A stretch of DNA of 49,787 nt, from positions 1-49,787 of the forward strand of contig CANJJU010000002.1 of the NCBI GenBank assembly GCA_947474815.1, in the 5' to 3' direction. The notes under the pieces are model-generated. The model had not been told where the DNA came from. It saw only the letters and a program-made list of their open reading frames with translations, and did not search any database. Within the stretch, counting starts at the first letter, position 1. Each line of letters opens with the position of its first letter. Of this stretch, positions 8,736 to 18,153 are shown piece by piece. Both the position numbers and the translations under genes were made by a program. This DNA is from Chitinophagaceae bacterium (GTDB taxonomy: Bacteria > Bacteroidota > Bacteroidia > Chitinophagales > Chitinophagaceae).

Positions 8736-10109
8736 TTAAAACAAATACTGATACAATTCTTCTACTTTCCCTAAAGCAATAATTTCGATTCCAGCTTTTG
8801 TTTTTCCTATTGATTTAGTATTGTATTTACTCACAATAATTTTTTCGAAGCCTAATTTTTCTGCTTCAGCAATGCGTTGCTCTATTCTATTAACAGCTCT
8901 GATTTCTCCACTAAGCCCCACTTCGCCCGCAAAACAAATATGTTGTGGAAGAGGGACATCTTCATAACTGCTTAAAATGGCGCTTACGATTGCTAAGTCA
9001 ATGGATGGATCTTCTGCTTTAATTCCTCCAGCGATATTGATAAACACGTCTTTTACCCCAAAATGAAAACCCCCTCTTTTTTCTAGCACAGCCAACAGAA
9101 GCTGCAATCTTCTTAAATCAAAGCCACTTACGGTTCTTTGGGGCGTTCCATACACGCTTTGTGTTACAAGTGCCTGAGTTTCAATTAATAGTGGCCTCAT
9201 TCCTTCAATCGTTGCCGCAATAGCAATACCACTCAATTGGTCTTCCTTCTGAGTAATTAATATCTCGCTTGGGTTATTTACTGCTCGCATTCCTTTTTCC
9301 GTCATTTCGTAAATCCCTAATTCGGCAGTTGATCCAAATCTATTTTTTAAGGTACGCAAGATTCTATATGCATAATGTCTGTCGCCTTCAAATTGCAAAA
9401 CAGTGTCAACCATGTGTTCCAGAATTTTAGGACCTGCAATGTTTCCATCTTTAGTAATGTGTCCAATTAAAAACACAGGAGTATTTGTTTCTTTGGCAAA
9501 TCTTTGTAGTTCAGCTGCACATTCTCTTATTTGGCTGATACTACCAGGAGCAGATTCTACAAAAGGCGATTGAAGTGTTTGAATAGAATCAATAATAACT
9601 ACTTGAGGCTGAAGTTTTTTTATTTCCTTAAATATTGTTTGAGTATCTGTTTCAGTTAGTAGAAAAAAATTCTCATTGAGGTTGCTTACTCTATCAGCAC
9701 GCATTTTTATTTGTTGCTCACTTTCTTCTCCACTTATATATAAGGTAGTACAATTTTTAAGTTGCAAGCCAGTTTGCAAAAAGAGGGTTGATTTGCCAAT
9801 GCCAGGCTCTCCGGCCACTAATACAATGCTTCCCAACACAATGCCACCTCCTAATACACGATTCAATTCAGCATCTTCAGTAACAATTCTTTTTTCTTCT
9901 GCACTGCTTATATCGTTTATTGAAACAGTTTTATTTTTTGACACTCCATTGTATTCCTTCCAATCCTCTTTTGCATTTTTATCATTTCCTTTTACAATAA
10001 CTTCTTCAACACAAACATTCCATTCATTACAAGAAGGACATTTGCCTACCCATTTTGCACTTTCGTAACCACAATTCTGACAAAAAAAGGATGATTTGGT
10101 TTTGCTCAT
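8736..10109 (-). CDS. radA: DNA repair protein RadA
   Basis: A RecA-related ATPase that promotes branch migration in recombinational repair. Its 457 residues have the expected order: zinc finger (Cys10, Cys13, Cys24, Cys27 in CQNCG...CPSC), Walker A GEPGIGKST, the RadA-specific KNRFG motif (LKNRFGST), and the C-terminal Lon-protease-like domain (FINIAGGIKAEDPSIDLAI). Nothing is missing. It heads the radA-comF pair. The 688 bp upstream hold no gene on this strand. Confidence 0.97.
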   Translation of the reverse strand: MSKTKSSFFCQNCGYESAKWVGKCPSCNEWNVCVEEVIVKGNDKNAKEDWKEYNGVSKNKTVSINDISSAEEKRIVTEDAELNRVLGGGIVLGSIVLVAGEPGIGKSTLFLQTGLQLKNCTTLYISGEESEQQIKMRADRVSNLNENFFLLTETDTQTIFKEIKKLQPQVVIIDSIQTLQSPFVESAPGSISQIRECAAELQRFAKETNTPVFLIGHITKDGNIAGPKILEHMVDTVLQFEGDRHYAYRILRTLKNRFGSTAELGIYEMTEKGMRAVNNPSEILITQKEDQLSGIAIAATIEGMRPLLIETQALVTQSVYGTPQRTVSGFDLRRLQLLLAVLEKRGGFHFGVKDVFINIAGGIKAEDPSIDLAIVSAILSSYEDVPLPQHICFAGEVGLSGEIRAVNRIEQRIAEAEKLGFEKIIVSKYNTKSIGKTKAGIEIIALGKVEELYQYLF

Positions 10110-10193
10110 GCAGTAAAAGTAAATTCAAATTCGTGAAAGAAAAAAATAGAATGGATGAATGAAGAAAATTTAGCGAGTGGAGAGATGAGAATA

Positions 10194-10231
10194 AAAAAAT
10201 AGAATCTATTTTTTAAATTTCTTCAGAAATT
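10194..10231. repeat. Two adjacent inverted repeats
   Basis: AAAAAATAG/CTATTTTTT (10194-10202 and 10206-10214, 3-nt loop) is followed at once by AATTTC/GAAATT (10216-10221 and 10226-10231, 4-nt loop). AT-only stems of this type could act as weak terminators on either strand. Confidence 0.5.
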
Positions 10232-10263
10232 AAAAAAGGAAAACTCAATAATAGCAAAAAGCA

Positions 10264-10291
10264 AAAGGGTCAGCATTACTGCCGACCCTTT
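10264..10291 (-). terminator. Terminator-like hairpin
   Basis: A perfect 8-bp stem AAAGGGTC/GACCCTTT with a 12-nt loop. On the minus strand it is followed by TTTGCTTTTTGC, the better orientation for an intrinsic terminator. No minus-strand gene is seen just upstream, so the transcript it would end is unknown. Confidence 0.4.
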
Positions 10292-10568
10292 GTACTTACT
10301 AACCCATTAAATTCTATTGCTAAATTACAGATTGCACACTCAAAAAAAAATAAATTTTTAAAAATGTGAATAAGTTTTGCTCCGTAGGAATCAAATACAT
10401 GTTAATTTAATAATAATCGTATATAAATGATTAACAATATATTATAAGAGAAAATTGTTTATTTCCCGCTTTATTAAGGGTGCTTATTTAAGTCCTAAAA
10501 TTAAAATTATTCTTATTTATATTATAAACTAATTGTAATAATAAATTTATTTATATAAAATATAAAAT

Positions 10569-10576
10569 TACCTTTG
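10569..10576 (+). promoter_or_regulatory. -7 element, possible promoter of the regulator gene
   Basis: TACCTTTG matches TAnnTTTG exactly and follows a very AT-rich block. No TTG at a suitable distance is seen. If used, transcription starts near 10581-10583 and leaves an untranslated leader of about 215 nt that begins with the perfect inverted repeat TGACTA/TAGTCA (10579-10595). Confidence 0.4.
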
Positions 10577-10797
10577 CGTGACTATTTTTTAGTCATTTAG
10601 GGTGAGGGTAGAGGCCTTATTATCTGAGGCTGATACTTAAAATAGACCTAAAAATGATGTTGCTGGCGATATCTCAATTCATGAGTTTATTAAAAGGTTG
10701 TGCTCATCGATACCTAATATATTATTATTTATAATATGAAGAAAGAAGATTATTCAAATAACGAATAAATATCATACGTCTATAAAAATAACTAGTT

Positions 10798-11094
10798 ATG
10801 TACAAAGAATTAAATCCAATCATACATCCTCAATTGAGGCTATCTATCTTAAGTTTATTGATGGTATTCAAAGAAGAGGAATTTACCAATATCAAATTGA
10901 AAACAAATGCGACAGCAGGGAATTTAAGTATTCAGTTAAAAAAATTAAAAAAGGCGGATTATATAGAGATTGTAAAAAAATTCAAAGATAATTATCCATT
11001 AACGCTTTGCAGAATTACACCAAAAGGAATACAGGCATTCGAAGAGTATGCCCATACATTAAAATCACTCATTGATGTATCGCCGAATCAATAG
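10798..11094 (+). CDS. Winged-helix transcriptional regulator (MarR/ArsR-like)
   Basis: A 98-residue single-domain winged-helix DNA-binding protein. The pattern is typical of small Bacteroidota regulators: HPQLRLSILSLL (helix 1), a recognition helix region ATAGNLSIQLKKLKKADYIEI, and a wing YPLTLCRITPKGIQAFEEY. There is no ligand or metal-binding domain, so the signal is unknown. The start at 10798 is the only plausible ATG. It converges on pdxA with 12 bp between stop codons. A long leader may precede it. Confidence 0.85.
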   Translation: MYKELNPIIHPQLRLSILSLLMVFKEEEFTNIKLKTNATAGNLSIQLKKLKKADYIEIVKKFKDNYPLTLCRITPKGIQAFEEYAHTLKSLIDVSPNQ

Positions 11095-11106
11095 TACTCC
11101 TTAAAC

Positions 11107-12198
11107 TTATTCCGAAATTTTTTCATCTACGGCATTAGCCACCACAGCCGAGCTTCTTTTCTTCAAGGGGTTTTTATGCTGAGCAGCATACTCATTGCGG
11201 TTATTGATGATGTCAATACAACTATACAATGCTTGTCTGGTCGATGTTTCATCTGCAACTCCTTTGCCCGCAATATCAAACGCCGTACCATGATCCGGAG
11301 AGGTTCTTACTGATTTAATGCCTGCAGTATAATTGACCCCTTCACCAAGTGATAGCGATTTAAAAGGAATTAAACCCTGGTCATGATACAAAGCTAACAC
11401 TGCATCAAATTTTTCATATTGCCCTCTAGCAAAAAAAGCATCAGCGCTGTAAGGTCCAAAGCAAAATATATCTTTCATTTTTGCTTCTTTAATTGCCGGC
11501 TTAATGATTTCAATCTCTTCTTTTCCAATCAATCCTTCGTCTCCCGCATGAGGATTCAAGGCAAGTACAGCAATTTTTGGTTTGTTGATGCAAAAATCTC
11601 GCTTTAAAGATTCGTTGATTACATGGAGTTTACTAATAATGCTTTCACGAGTTATAAATTGAGCCACCTCTTTAACTGGAAGATGTTCAGTAAGCAACCC
11701 AATCCGCATATTCTCTGCAATCATCAACATTGCTACATCAGCACCTCCGAATAGATTTTTTAGATAAGGAGTATGCCCAGTGAAATTAAATTCTGAAAAC
11801 TGAATATTTTTTTTGTGTACAGGAAGGGTGACCAAACCATCAATTTTTCCTGCTTTTAATGCCTCAGAGGCAATGGTAAGGCTTGCTACAGCGTATTTAC
11901 CGCCTAATTCATTCATTACGCCAGGGGTAATATCAACATCCTCGTCCCAGCAGTTATATAAATTTACTTGCTTATTATTTATTTGAGAAGAGTCTCTTAC
12001 TGAAGTGAATGCAATATTATGTTCAGGCAAAAGCTTGCGATAAAAATTGATTGCTTTATTGTTGGCAAAAACGACGGGAGTACAAATATCAAGCACACGG
12101 CTATCACTCAATACTTTAATAATTAGTTCTATTCCAATTCCGTTGATGTCGCCGCAACTAAAACCAATAACCGGCTTATGCTCTGTTGATACACTCAT
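11107..12198 (-). CDS. pdxA: 4-hydroxythreonine-4-phosphate dehydrogenase
   Basis: A step in DXP-dependent pyridoxal phosphate synthesis: NAD-dependent oxidation and decarboxylation of 4-phosphohydroxy-L-threonine. Motifs seen: IGFSCGDINGIGIELI at the N-terminus, TGHTPYLKNLF (substrate site), NPHAGDEGLIG, and YHDQGLIPFKSL with the metal-binding His. I chose the ATG at 12196-12198 (MSVSTEHKPV, 363 aa), preceded by AAAGGAAAG; an ATG 10 codons earlier extends it with unconserved-looking residues. It diverges from rsmA. Confidence 0.93.
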   Translation of the reverse strand: MSVSTEHKPVIGFSCGDINGIGIELIIKVLSDSRVLDICTPVVFANNKAINFYRKLLPEHNIAFTSVRDSSQINNKQVNLYNCWDEDVDITPGVMNELGGKYAVASLTIASEALKAGKIDGLVTLPVHKKNIQFSEFNFTGHTPYLKNLFGGADVAMLMIAENMRIGLLTEHLPVKEVAQFITRESIISKLHVINESLKRDFCINKPKIAVLALNPHAGDEGLIGKEEIEIIKPAIKEAKMKDIFCFGPYSADAFFARGQYEKFDAVLALYHDQGLIPFKSLSLGEGVNYTAGIKSVRTSPDHGTAFDIAGKGVADETSTRQALYSCIDIINNRNEYAAQHKNPLKKRSSAVVANAVDEKISE

Positions 12199-12300
12199 GA
12201 ATCTTTCCTTTATGAGGTAAAAATACAACTTCTTTAATGATTTAAAGATGAGAGTACTAGAAGACTTGGGTATTTTATGAGCCTACCAATCAGAATGACT

Positions 12301-12308
12301 TACTTTTG
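12301..12308 (+). promoter_or_regulatory. -7 element for rsmA
   Basis: TACTTTTG is an exact TAnnTTTG match ending 5 nt before the rsmA ATG at 12314. It predicts a leaderless or nearly leaderless mRNA. Confidence 0.5.
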
Positions 12309-12313
12309 TTTGG

Positions 12314-13069
12314 ATGTATACGCTCAAAAAATCATTAGGACAACACTTTTTAAAGGATGAACAAATTATCCTTAAAATCATGGATGCATTGAAAGAGCAT
12401 CCCTATACAAACCTGCTGGAAGTGGGTCCTGGAGCTGGCGCTCTAACAAAAGAGTTAATACAAATCCCTTCTATACATTTTAAAGCAGTTGAACTTGACG
12501 AAGAAAAGGTTCAATATTTAACGACTAAATACCCTGTATTAAAGGATAAAATTATTGCTAATAATTTCCTACAAATACCCCAGCCCTTTGAGGAGCCTTT
12601 TACGGTTATTGGAAATTTCCCTTATAATATTTCTACACAAATTCTGTTTAAAGTACTTGACTGGAAAGACAGCGTCCCTGTTGTGATTGGAATGTTTCAA
12701 AAAGAAGTAGCACAGCGCGCTGCAGCTGCTCCTGGGTCAAAGGTATACGGTGTATTAAGTGCTTTGGTACAGGCTTATTATGATGTAGAATATCTTTTTG
12801 ATGTTTCCCCCGAAAGCTTTAATCCTCCCCCTAAAGTGATGAGCGGTGTAATTAGGCTTACCAAACGAGCAAGCCCATTAGTGGTAAAATCTGAACGAGC
12901 ATATTGGGTATTGGTAAAAACGGCGTTTAATCAACGCAGAAAAACACTGCGCAATGCACTGAAAGCTCAATTTAGCACAGAAATATTGCAAGAGGATATT
13001 TTCCAAAAGAGAGCAGAAGCGTTGAGTATAGATGATTTTGCTGCTCTAACTTTTAAAATGCAGTCTTAA
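12314..13069 (+). CDS. rsmA: 16S rRNA (A1518/A1519) dimethyltransferase
   Basis: The KsgA/RsmA enzyme that dimethylates two adenosines near the 3' end of 16S rRNA using S-adenosylmethionine, late in 30S assembly. At 251 residues it shows the start LKKSLGQHFLKDEQI, SAM motif I LLEVGPGAGALT, the catalytic NFPYNIST (NLPYN-type motif IV) and FNPPPKVMSGV. The C-terminal helical domain NQRRKTLRNALK is present. It stands alone, transcribed away from pdxA. Confidence 0.96.
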   Translation: MYTLKKSLGQHFLKDEQIILKIMDALKEHPYTNLLEVGPGAGALTKELIQIPSIHFKAVELDEEKVQYLTTKYPVLKDKIIANNFLQIPQPFEEPFTVIGNFPYNISTQILFKVLDWKDSVPVVIGMFQKEVAQRAAAAPGSKVYGVLSALVQAYYDVEYLFDVSPESFNPPPKVMSGVIRLTKRASPLVVKSERAYWVLVKTAFNQRRKTLRNALKAQFSTEILQEDIFQKRAEALSIDDFAALTFKMQS

Positions 13070-13105
13070 AAAGGCCCCCCAACTCTTTTTAAAGCCTATT
13101 ATCTG

Positions 13106-13113
13106 TAAATTTG
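13106..13113 (+). promoter_or_regulatory. Candidate -7 element for icmF
   Basis: TAAATTTG matches TAnnTTTG exactly, 68 nt before the icmF ATG. No clear -33 element is seen. Confidence 0.35.
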
Positions 13114-13181
13114 CTGCCTGAAATGGGTTCTAATAATTAGAATAAGAATAAGTCTTTCGCCATTTCTTAAAAAATATTTTT

Positions 13182-16100
13182 ATGAGCTTTTCGCCCAAAC
13201 AAAAAGTTAGGATTGTTACTGCTGCAGCTTTATTTGATGGGCATGATGCAGCTATTAATATCATGCGTCGAATTTTACAAAGCAAAGGTGCTGAGATTAT
13301 TCATTTAGGACACAATAGGAGCGTTGCCGAAATTGTAGAGTGTGCCATTGAGGAAGATGTGCAAGGTATTGCTATTACCAGTTACCAAGGAGGTCATTTG
13401 GAGTTTTTTAAATACATGAAAGATTTGTTGAATGAAAATGGTTGCGGACATATTAAAATATTTGGTGGGGGTGGGGGAACCATTCTTCCCTCAGAAATTG
13501 AAGAGTTGCATCAATATGGAATTACAAGAATCTATTCCCCCGATGATGGAAGAAATATGGGTTTAGAAGGGATGATTGAAGACGTAATTAAGCAATGCGA
13601 TTTTAATTTAGATGCGAAGGCAGTTTATCAATCACCTATGACTTTGGGAGAAGTAATAGACGTAAGAGCCATTGCACGCGGCATTACAAATGTTGAAAAT
13701 GAAGTGGTTCAGCCTGCATTAAAAAAATCAAATCGTCGTACCCCTGTTTTAGGAATTACGGGAACAGGAGGGGCTGGAAAATCTTCTGTAACGGATGAAA
13801 TTGTTCGTAGATTTTTAAATAATTATGTAGATAAAACCATTGCTGTTATTTCTGTAGATCCGTCTAAGAAAAAAACAGGAGGGGCATTGTTAGGAGATAG
13901 AATTAGAATGAATGCCATCTCTTCTCCTCGAGCTTACATGAGAAGCCTTGCTACGCGTGAAAGCGACAAGGCGCTAAGTAAATATGTACAAGATGCTATT
14001 GATATTTGTATTGAGGCCGGATACGATATGGTTATTCTTGAAAGTGCGGGTGTGGGTCAAAGTGATGCATCTATTCTTGATTATTGCAATGTAAGCATGT
14101 ATGTGATGACGCCAGAATATGGTGCACCATCGCAACTCGAAAAAATAAATATGCTTGATTACGCAGATGTGGTTTGTGTAAATAAATTTGACAAAGCAGG
14201 GGCACTGGATGCTCTTCATGATGTTCGCAAACAATACAAACGCAATCATTCTTTGTGGAATGCCAAAGACGAAGAGTTGCCTATTGTAGGAACCATTGCT
14301 GCTCAGTTTAATGACGCCGGGGTTAATGAACTTTTTGAAAGAATAATAGAAAAAATTAAAGAAAAAACGGGTGTGTTATTTAATGAGTCTATTAAACATC
14401 ATGCACATTCTAATAAATCAAGCAACCCATCTACCATTATTCCCCCAAGCAGAGTAAGGTATTTATCAGAAATAGCAGAAACAATAAAGGAGTACGACAA
14501 GTGGGTAGAAGATCAAAGTGATGTTGCAAGAAAATTGTATCAACTACATGGCGCTAAGGCAATCATGGCGTCAGGCTCTGCCGAAGTAAAAAATGAATTA
14601 CAATCAACCTTACAATCACTTGAAAATAAACTTGACTCTTCTGCAAAAAAGCTGTTGGATAATTGGTCGATTGTTCGTGAACGTTATAGTAAAGAGTTTT
14701 ATGAATTCCAAGTAAGAGACAAAGTCATTAAGCAGCCTTTAACTTACAAAAGTTTATCAGGTACTACATTGTCAAAAGTAATTCTCCCTAAATACAGTGA
14801 TTGGGGAGATATATTAAAATGGCAAATGCAAGAAAATGTACCAGGCGAATTCCCTTATACTGCTGGAGTGTTTCCACTGAAAAGAGAGGGAGAGGATCCT
14901 ACCAGGATGTTTGCAGGAGAGGGTGGTCCCGAAAGAACAAATAGACGTTTTCATTATGTTAGTGTAGGGCAACCTGCAAAAAGACTCAGTACTGCATTTG
15001 ATAGCGTTACATTATATGGAGAGGATCCTGCACATCGCCCCGATATTTATGGAAAAATTGGGAATAGTGGTGTTAGTATTGCTACCGTAGATGACGCAAA
15101 AAAATTATATAGTGGATTTGATCTGTGTGACCCTAAGACTTCTGTAAGTATGACCATCAATGGTCCGGCTCCTATACTGTTGGCCTTTTTTATGAATGCA
15201 GCCATTGATCAACAATGCGAAAAATATATAATAGAAAATAATTTAAAAGAAGCAGTCAATAAGAAGATAGAGTCTTTATACAATATTAACATGCTTCCTA
15301 AATATGTAGGTATTGATGGAAAAGAAGTATCACCACAAAGTGGAAAATTAGCGGGCGTAATGCCTCCGGGGAATGATGGATTAGGGTTAAGATTACTTGG
15401 CCTTAGTGGACAAGATGTATTGCCAGCTGATGTGTACGAACAAATAAAGAAAAAAGCGCTCGCTACTGTTAGAGGAACTGTTCAAGCAGATATTTTAAAA
15501 GAAGATCAAGCTCAAAATACGTGTATTTTTTCAACGGAGTTTGCGTTGAAATTAATGGGCGATGTACAACAATATTTTATTAAACATGATGTACAGAATT
15601 TCTATAGTGTTAGCATTAGTGGATATCATATAGCAGAAGCAGGCGCTAATCCCATTACGCAGCTAGCCTTTACGCTTGCAAATGGATTTACTTATGTTGA
15701 ATATTACTTGAGCAGAGGAATGAACATAGATGATTTTGCTCCTAATCTATCTTTCTTTTTCAGCAACGGAATGGATCCTGAGTATAGTGTGATTGGTAGG
15801 GTGGCCAGACGTATTTGGGCTAAGTCAATGAAAAACAAATACAAGGCCAATGGACGTAGTCAAAAATTAAAATATCATATTCAAACAAGCGGAAGGAGCT
15901 TGCATGCTCAAGAGATTGATTTCAATGACATTCGTACAACTTTACAGGCATTGTATGCTATTTATGATAATTGCAATTCTCTTCATACCAATGCATACGA
16001 TGAAGCCATTACAACCCCTACCGAAGAAAGCGTAAGACGTGCAATGGCAATACAGCTTATCATTAACCGCGAATTAGGTACAGCTAAAAATGAAAATCCA

Positions 16101-16571
16101 AATCAAGGGTCTTTTCTAATTGAAGAACTCACTGATCTTGTGGAAGAGGCTGTAATGAATGAGTTCAATAAAATAACAGACAGAGGTGGTGTGTTAGGGG
16201 CAATGGAAAGAATGTATCAACGCAATAAAATACAAGAAGAGAGTTTGCATTATGAAACACTTAAGCATACAGGTGAGTATCCCATTGTAGGGGTAAATAC
16301 GTTCCTGAGTAAAAAAGGATCTCCCACCATATTGCCTACAGAAGTGATTCGTTCTACTACTGAAGAAAAAGAGATACAAATTACTGCACTCAATGCGTTC
16401 AAAGAACGTCATGCAAGCAAATCTGCTGCCATGCTACTTCAATTACAACAAGCAGCCATTAAGAATGAAAATCTATTTGAAGCATTGATGGAAACGGTGA
16501 AATATTGTTCTCTGGGTCAAATTACAAATGCGTTGTATAGCGTTGGCGGGCAGTATAGACGCAACATGTAA
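13182..16571 (+). CDS. icmF: Fused isobutyryl-CoA mutase IcmF
   Basis: A 1129-residue coenzyme B12-dependent mutase that interconverts isobutyryl-CoA and n-butyryl-CoA, fused to its own G-protein chaperone. Domain order: B12-binding domain (about 1-145; DGHDAA with base-off ligand His21), MeaI-type GTPase (about 185-410; Walker A GTGGAGKS 194-201, NKFD for guanine), linker, then the mutase TIM barrel (about 520-1129; [29 protein letters not shown]). This order is that of IcmF and differs from separate methylmalonyl-CoA mutase subunits. The fusion handles cofactor loading in cis. Substrate preference (isobutyryl versus pivalyl/isovaleryl-CoA) cannot be decided here. Confidence 0.95.
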   Translation: MSFSPKQKVRIVTAAALFDGHDAAINIMRRILQSKGAEIIHLGHNRSVAEIVECAIEEDVQGIAITSYQGGHLEFFKYMKDLLNENGCGHIKIFGGGGGTILPSEIEELHQYGITRIYSPDDGRNMGLEGMIEDVIKQCDFNLDAKAVYQSPMTLGEVIDVRAIARGITNVENEVVQPALKKSNRRTPVLGITGTGGAGKSSVTDEIVRRFLNNYVDKTIAVISVDPSKKKTGGALLGDRIRMNAISSPRAYMRSLATRESDKALSKYVQDAIDICIEAGYDMVILESAGVGQSDASILDYCNVSMYVMTPEYGAPSQLEKINMLDYADVVCVNKFDKAGALDALHDVRKQYKRNHSLWNAKDEELPIVGTIAAQFNDAGVNELFERIIEKIKEKTGVLFNESIKHHAHSNKSSNPSTIIPPSRVRYLSEIAETIKEYDKWVEDQSDVARKLYQLHGAKAIMASGSAEVKNELQSTLQSLENKLDSSAKKLLDNWSIVRERYSKEFYEFQVRDKVIKQPLTYKSLSGTTLSKVILPKYSDWGDILKWQMQENVPGEFPYTAGVFPLKREGEDPTRMFAGEGGPERTNRRFHYVSVGQPAKRLSTAFDSVTLYGEDPAHRPDIYGKIGNSGVSIATVDDAKKLYSGFDLCDPKTSVSMTINGPAPILLAFFMNAAIDQQCEKYIIENNLKEAVNKKIESLYNINMLPKYVGIDGKEVSPQSGKLAGVMPPGNDGLGLRLLGLSGQDVLPADVYEQIKKKALATVRGTVQADILKEDQAQNTCIFSTEFALKLMGDVQQYFIKHDVQNFYSVSISGYHIAEAGANPITQLAFTLANGFTYVEYYLSRGMNIDDFAPNLSFFFSNGMDPEYSVIGRVARRIWAKSMKNKYKANGRSQKLKYHIQTSGRSLHAQEIDFNDIRTTLQALYAIYDNCNSLHTNAYDEAITTPTEESVRRAMAIQLIINRELGTAKNENPNQGSFLIEELTDLVEEAVMNEFNKITDRGGVLGAMERMYQRNKIQEESLHYETLKHTGEYPIVGVNTFLSKKGSPTILPTEVIRSTTEEKEIQITALNAFKERHASKSAAMLLQLQQAAIKNENLFEALMETVKYCSLGQITNALYSVGGQYRRNM

Positions 16572-16583
16572 AACATTACTGAA

Positions 16584-18104
16584 TCAATTCTTTTGCTGAT
16601 ACCATTTTCCAATAAGGGGCAGCTTTGAAAGCTCTTTCGCTTCAATAAAACTGACAAGTTTTGTAAATATTGCTAATAACACCAGTCCGGTGGCAATAGA
16701 GAACCATAGAGTGTCTTTCACTATCACGGTTAATAATACATGTATTAAATAAAGAAGCACACAAATTGAAATATAAGCCGTTAGTTTTTTAACGGCATAA
16801 GGAATACGATAATATTTCTGTCCTAATAGATAACTACTGCACATCATAAAAAAGTAGCAACAAAAAGTAGCAATCGCGGCTCCTGTATAATGCAATTTGG
16901 GGATCAACAATACATTCAAACTGATGGTGATTAAGGCCCCTAGCACTGTTATAATAGCGCCATAATTATTTTTATTCGTCAATTTATACCATACACTCAA
17001 ATTGTAATAAATCCCCAGAAATATATTGCCTAGAGCTAATAAGGGAACTACTTCCATTCCTTCTACCCAGTTTTTGTTTGCAAGGGTTAAAAAAAGCCAT
17101 CTAAAGACATCCAAAAACAAGCCGATAAAAAGAAACATAAAACAACAGGCTATTACAAAAAACTTCATCACTCTTGCATAAGTGACCGGAGCGTTTTCTT
17201 CTTTGCTTTGATTAAAGAAAAAGGGTTCCGCAGCCATTCTAAATGCCTGAATCATGATGGTAATTAAAAGTGCGAGCCGAAACACATTTGCAAAAATTCC
17301 CAATTCATGATCGGCTTGAACAGGAGGAAGGTCAACTACATGTCGATAGATTAATCTACTCAATACGTCATTGATCATGCCACCTAATCCAACAATAATT
17401 AGAGGAGCACTGTATTTGATAACTTCTTTCCATAATTTAAAACTGAATGACAGTTTAACCTGAGCGATTTCTTTAAATAAAATAAGAAGTGTGAAAAGGC
17501 TGCCTAATAAATTTCCTACTAAGTAATAACCAATACCCATTTCAGGGTTATAAAAATTGGCAATGAAACTAGTTGGATTGTTTTTTAAAAAAGAAGGAAT
17601 CACACCCATAAATAAAATAACGGTACTCACATTAATCAATATCCCCAATACTCGAGCAAAAGCATATCTTTTAGGACGATTTTCTTGTCTAAGTTTTGCG
17701 AATGGGAGTGTATTCAAGTTGTCAACCGCAATAATGGCAATCATCCACATAATATAATCAGGATGATTATTTAAATCAACCGCATTGGCAATAGCGGCTT
17801 GTTGAAACCAAAGAATAGAACTAAATAAAATTGTGCTACATAGTAATGAAATAGAAAGCGTACTGTATAATTTGGTTTTGTCATGTGTTTGAGAAAATCG
17901 GAAATAGGCAGTTTCCATTCCATAGGCAAATACAACATTCAAAAAAGGGATTAATGTATAGACCTGAACTAGATCAGCAGTTTTTTCTGGCAAAGCAATA
18001 AAAAAAGGCAAAGCCATGTTCATTAAGTATCCCAAAAATCGACTGGCAATCGTAGGGACACCATACCATAATGTTTGACTTGCTAATTTTTTAATGTTAC
18101 TCAA
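16584..18104 (-). CDS. Polysaccharide/lipid flippase (Wzx/MATE-like)
   Basis: A 506-residue integral membrane protein with about 12-14 hydrophobic segments over the whole length. It belongs to the oligosaccharide flippase branch of the MOP superfamily, which moves lipid-linked sugars or related lipids across the inner membrane. The opening IKKLASQTLWYGVPTIASRF is typical. The start is TTG (18102-18104); an in-frame stop lies just upstream, so no ATG is available. No glycosyltransferases are nearby, so the cargo is unknown. It follows mbnH after 49 bp and converges on icmF with a 12-bp gap. Confidence 0.85.
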   Translation of the reverse strand: MSNIKKLASQTLWYGVPTIASRFLGYLMNMALPFFIALPEKTADLVQVYTLIPFLNVVFAYGMETAYFRFSQTHDKTKLYSTLSISLLCSTILFSSILWFQQAAIANAVDLNNHPDYIMWMIAIIAVDNLNTLPFAKLRQENRPKRYAFARVLGILINVSTVILFMGVIPSFLKNNPTSFIANFYNPEMGIGYYLVGNLLGSLFTLLILFKEIAQVKLSFSFKLWKEVIKYSAPLIIVGLGGMINDVLSRLIYRHVVDLPPVQADHELGIFANVFRLALLITIMIQAFRMAAEPFFFNQSKEENAPVTYARVMKFFVIACCFMFLFIGLFLDVFRWLFLTLANKNWVEGMEVVPLLALGNIFLGIYYNLSVWYKLTNKNNYGAIITVLGALITISLNVLLIPKLHYTGAAIATFCCYFFMMCSSYLLGQKYYRIPYAVKKLTAYISICVLLYLIHVLLTVIVKDTLWFSIATGLVLLAIFTKLVSFIEAKELSKLPLIGKWYQQKN

Positions 18105-18153
18105 CTATGAATCGATTTGAGTGTAATTTACTTGTATAATTCGGAATTTTATT

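Larger units (their letters stand above)
10110..10797. other. 688-bp gene-free, AT-rich region
   Basis: The longest non-coding stretch in the window, between divergent radA and the winged-helix regulator. It holds three successive inverted repeats near radA (10194-10214, 10216-10231, 10264-10291), a very AT-rich block at about 10370-10570, a TAnnTTTG element at 10569-10576 facing right, an inverted repeat at 10579-10595, and about 200 nt of possible leader before the regulator. I recognise no known riboswitch or housekeeping RNA in it. Confidence 0.6.

Noticed and set aside
9676-10068. 130-aa plus-strand ORF opposite radA
   Set aside because: Antisense of the conserved RadA zinc finger and P-loop region; no family-like features.
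10590-10670. Possible TPP riboswitch suggested by a CTGAGG...CTGATACTTA-like string
   Set aside because: The conserved THI-box core and spacing are absent and the downstream gene is not a thiamine gene.
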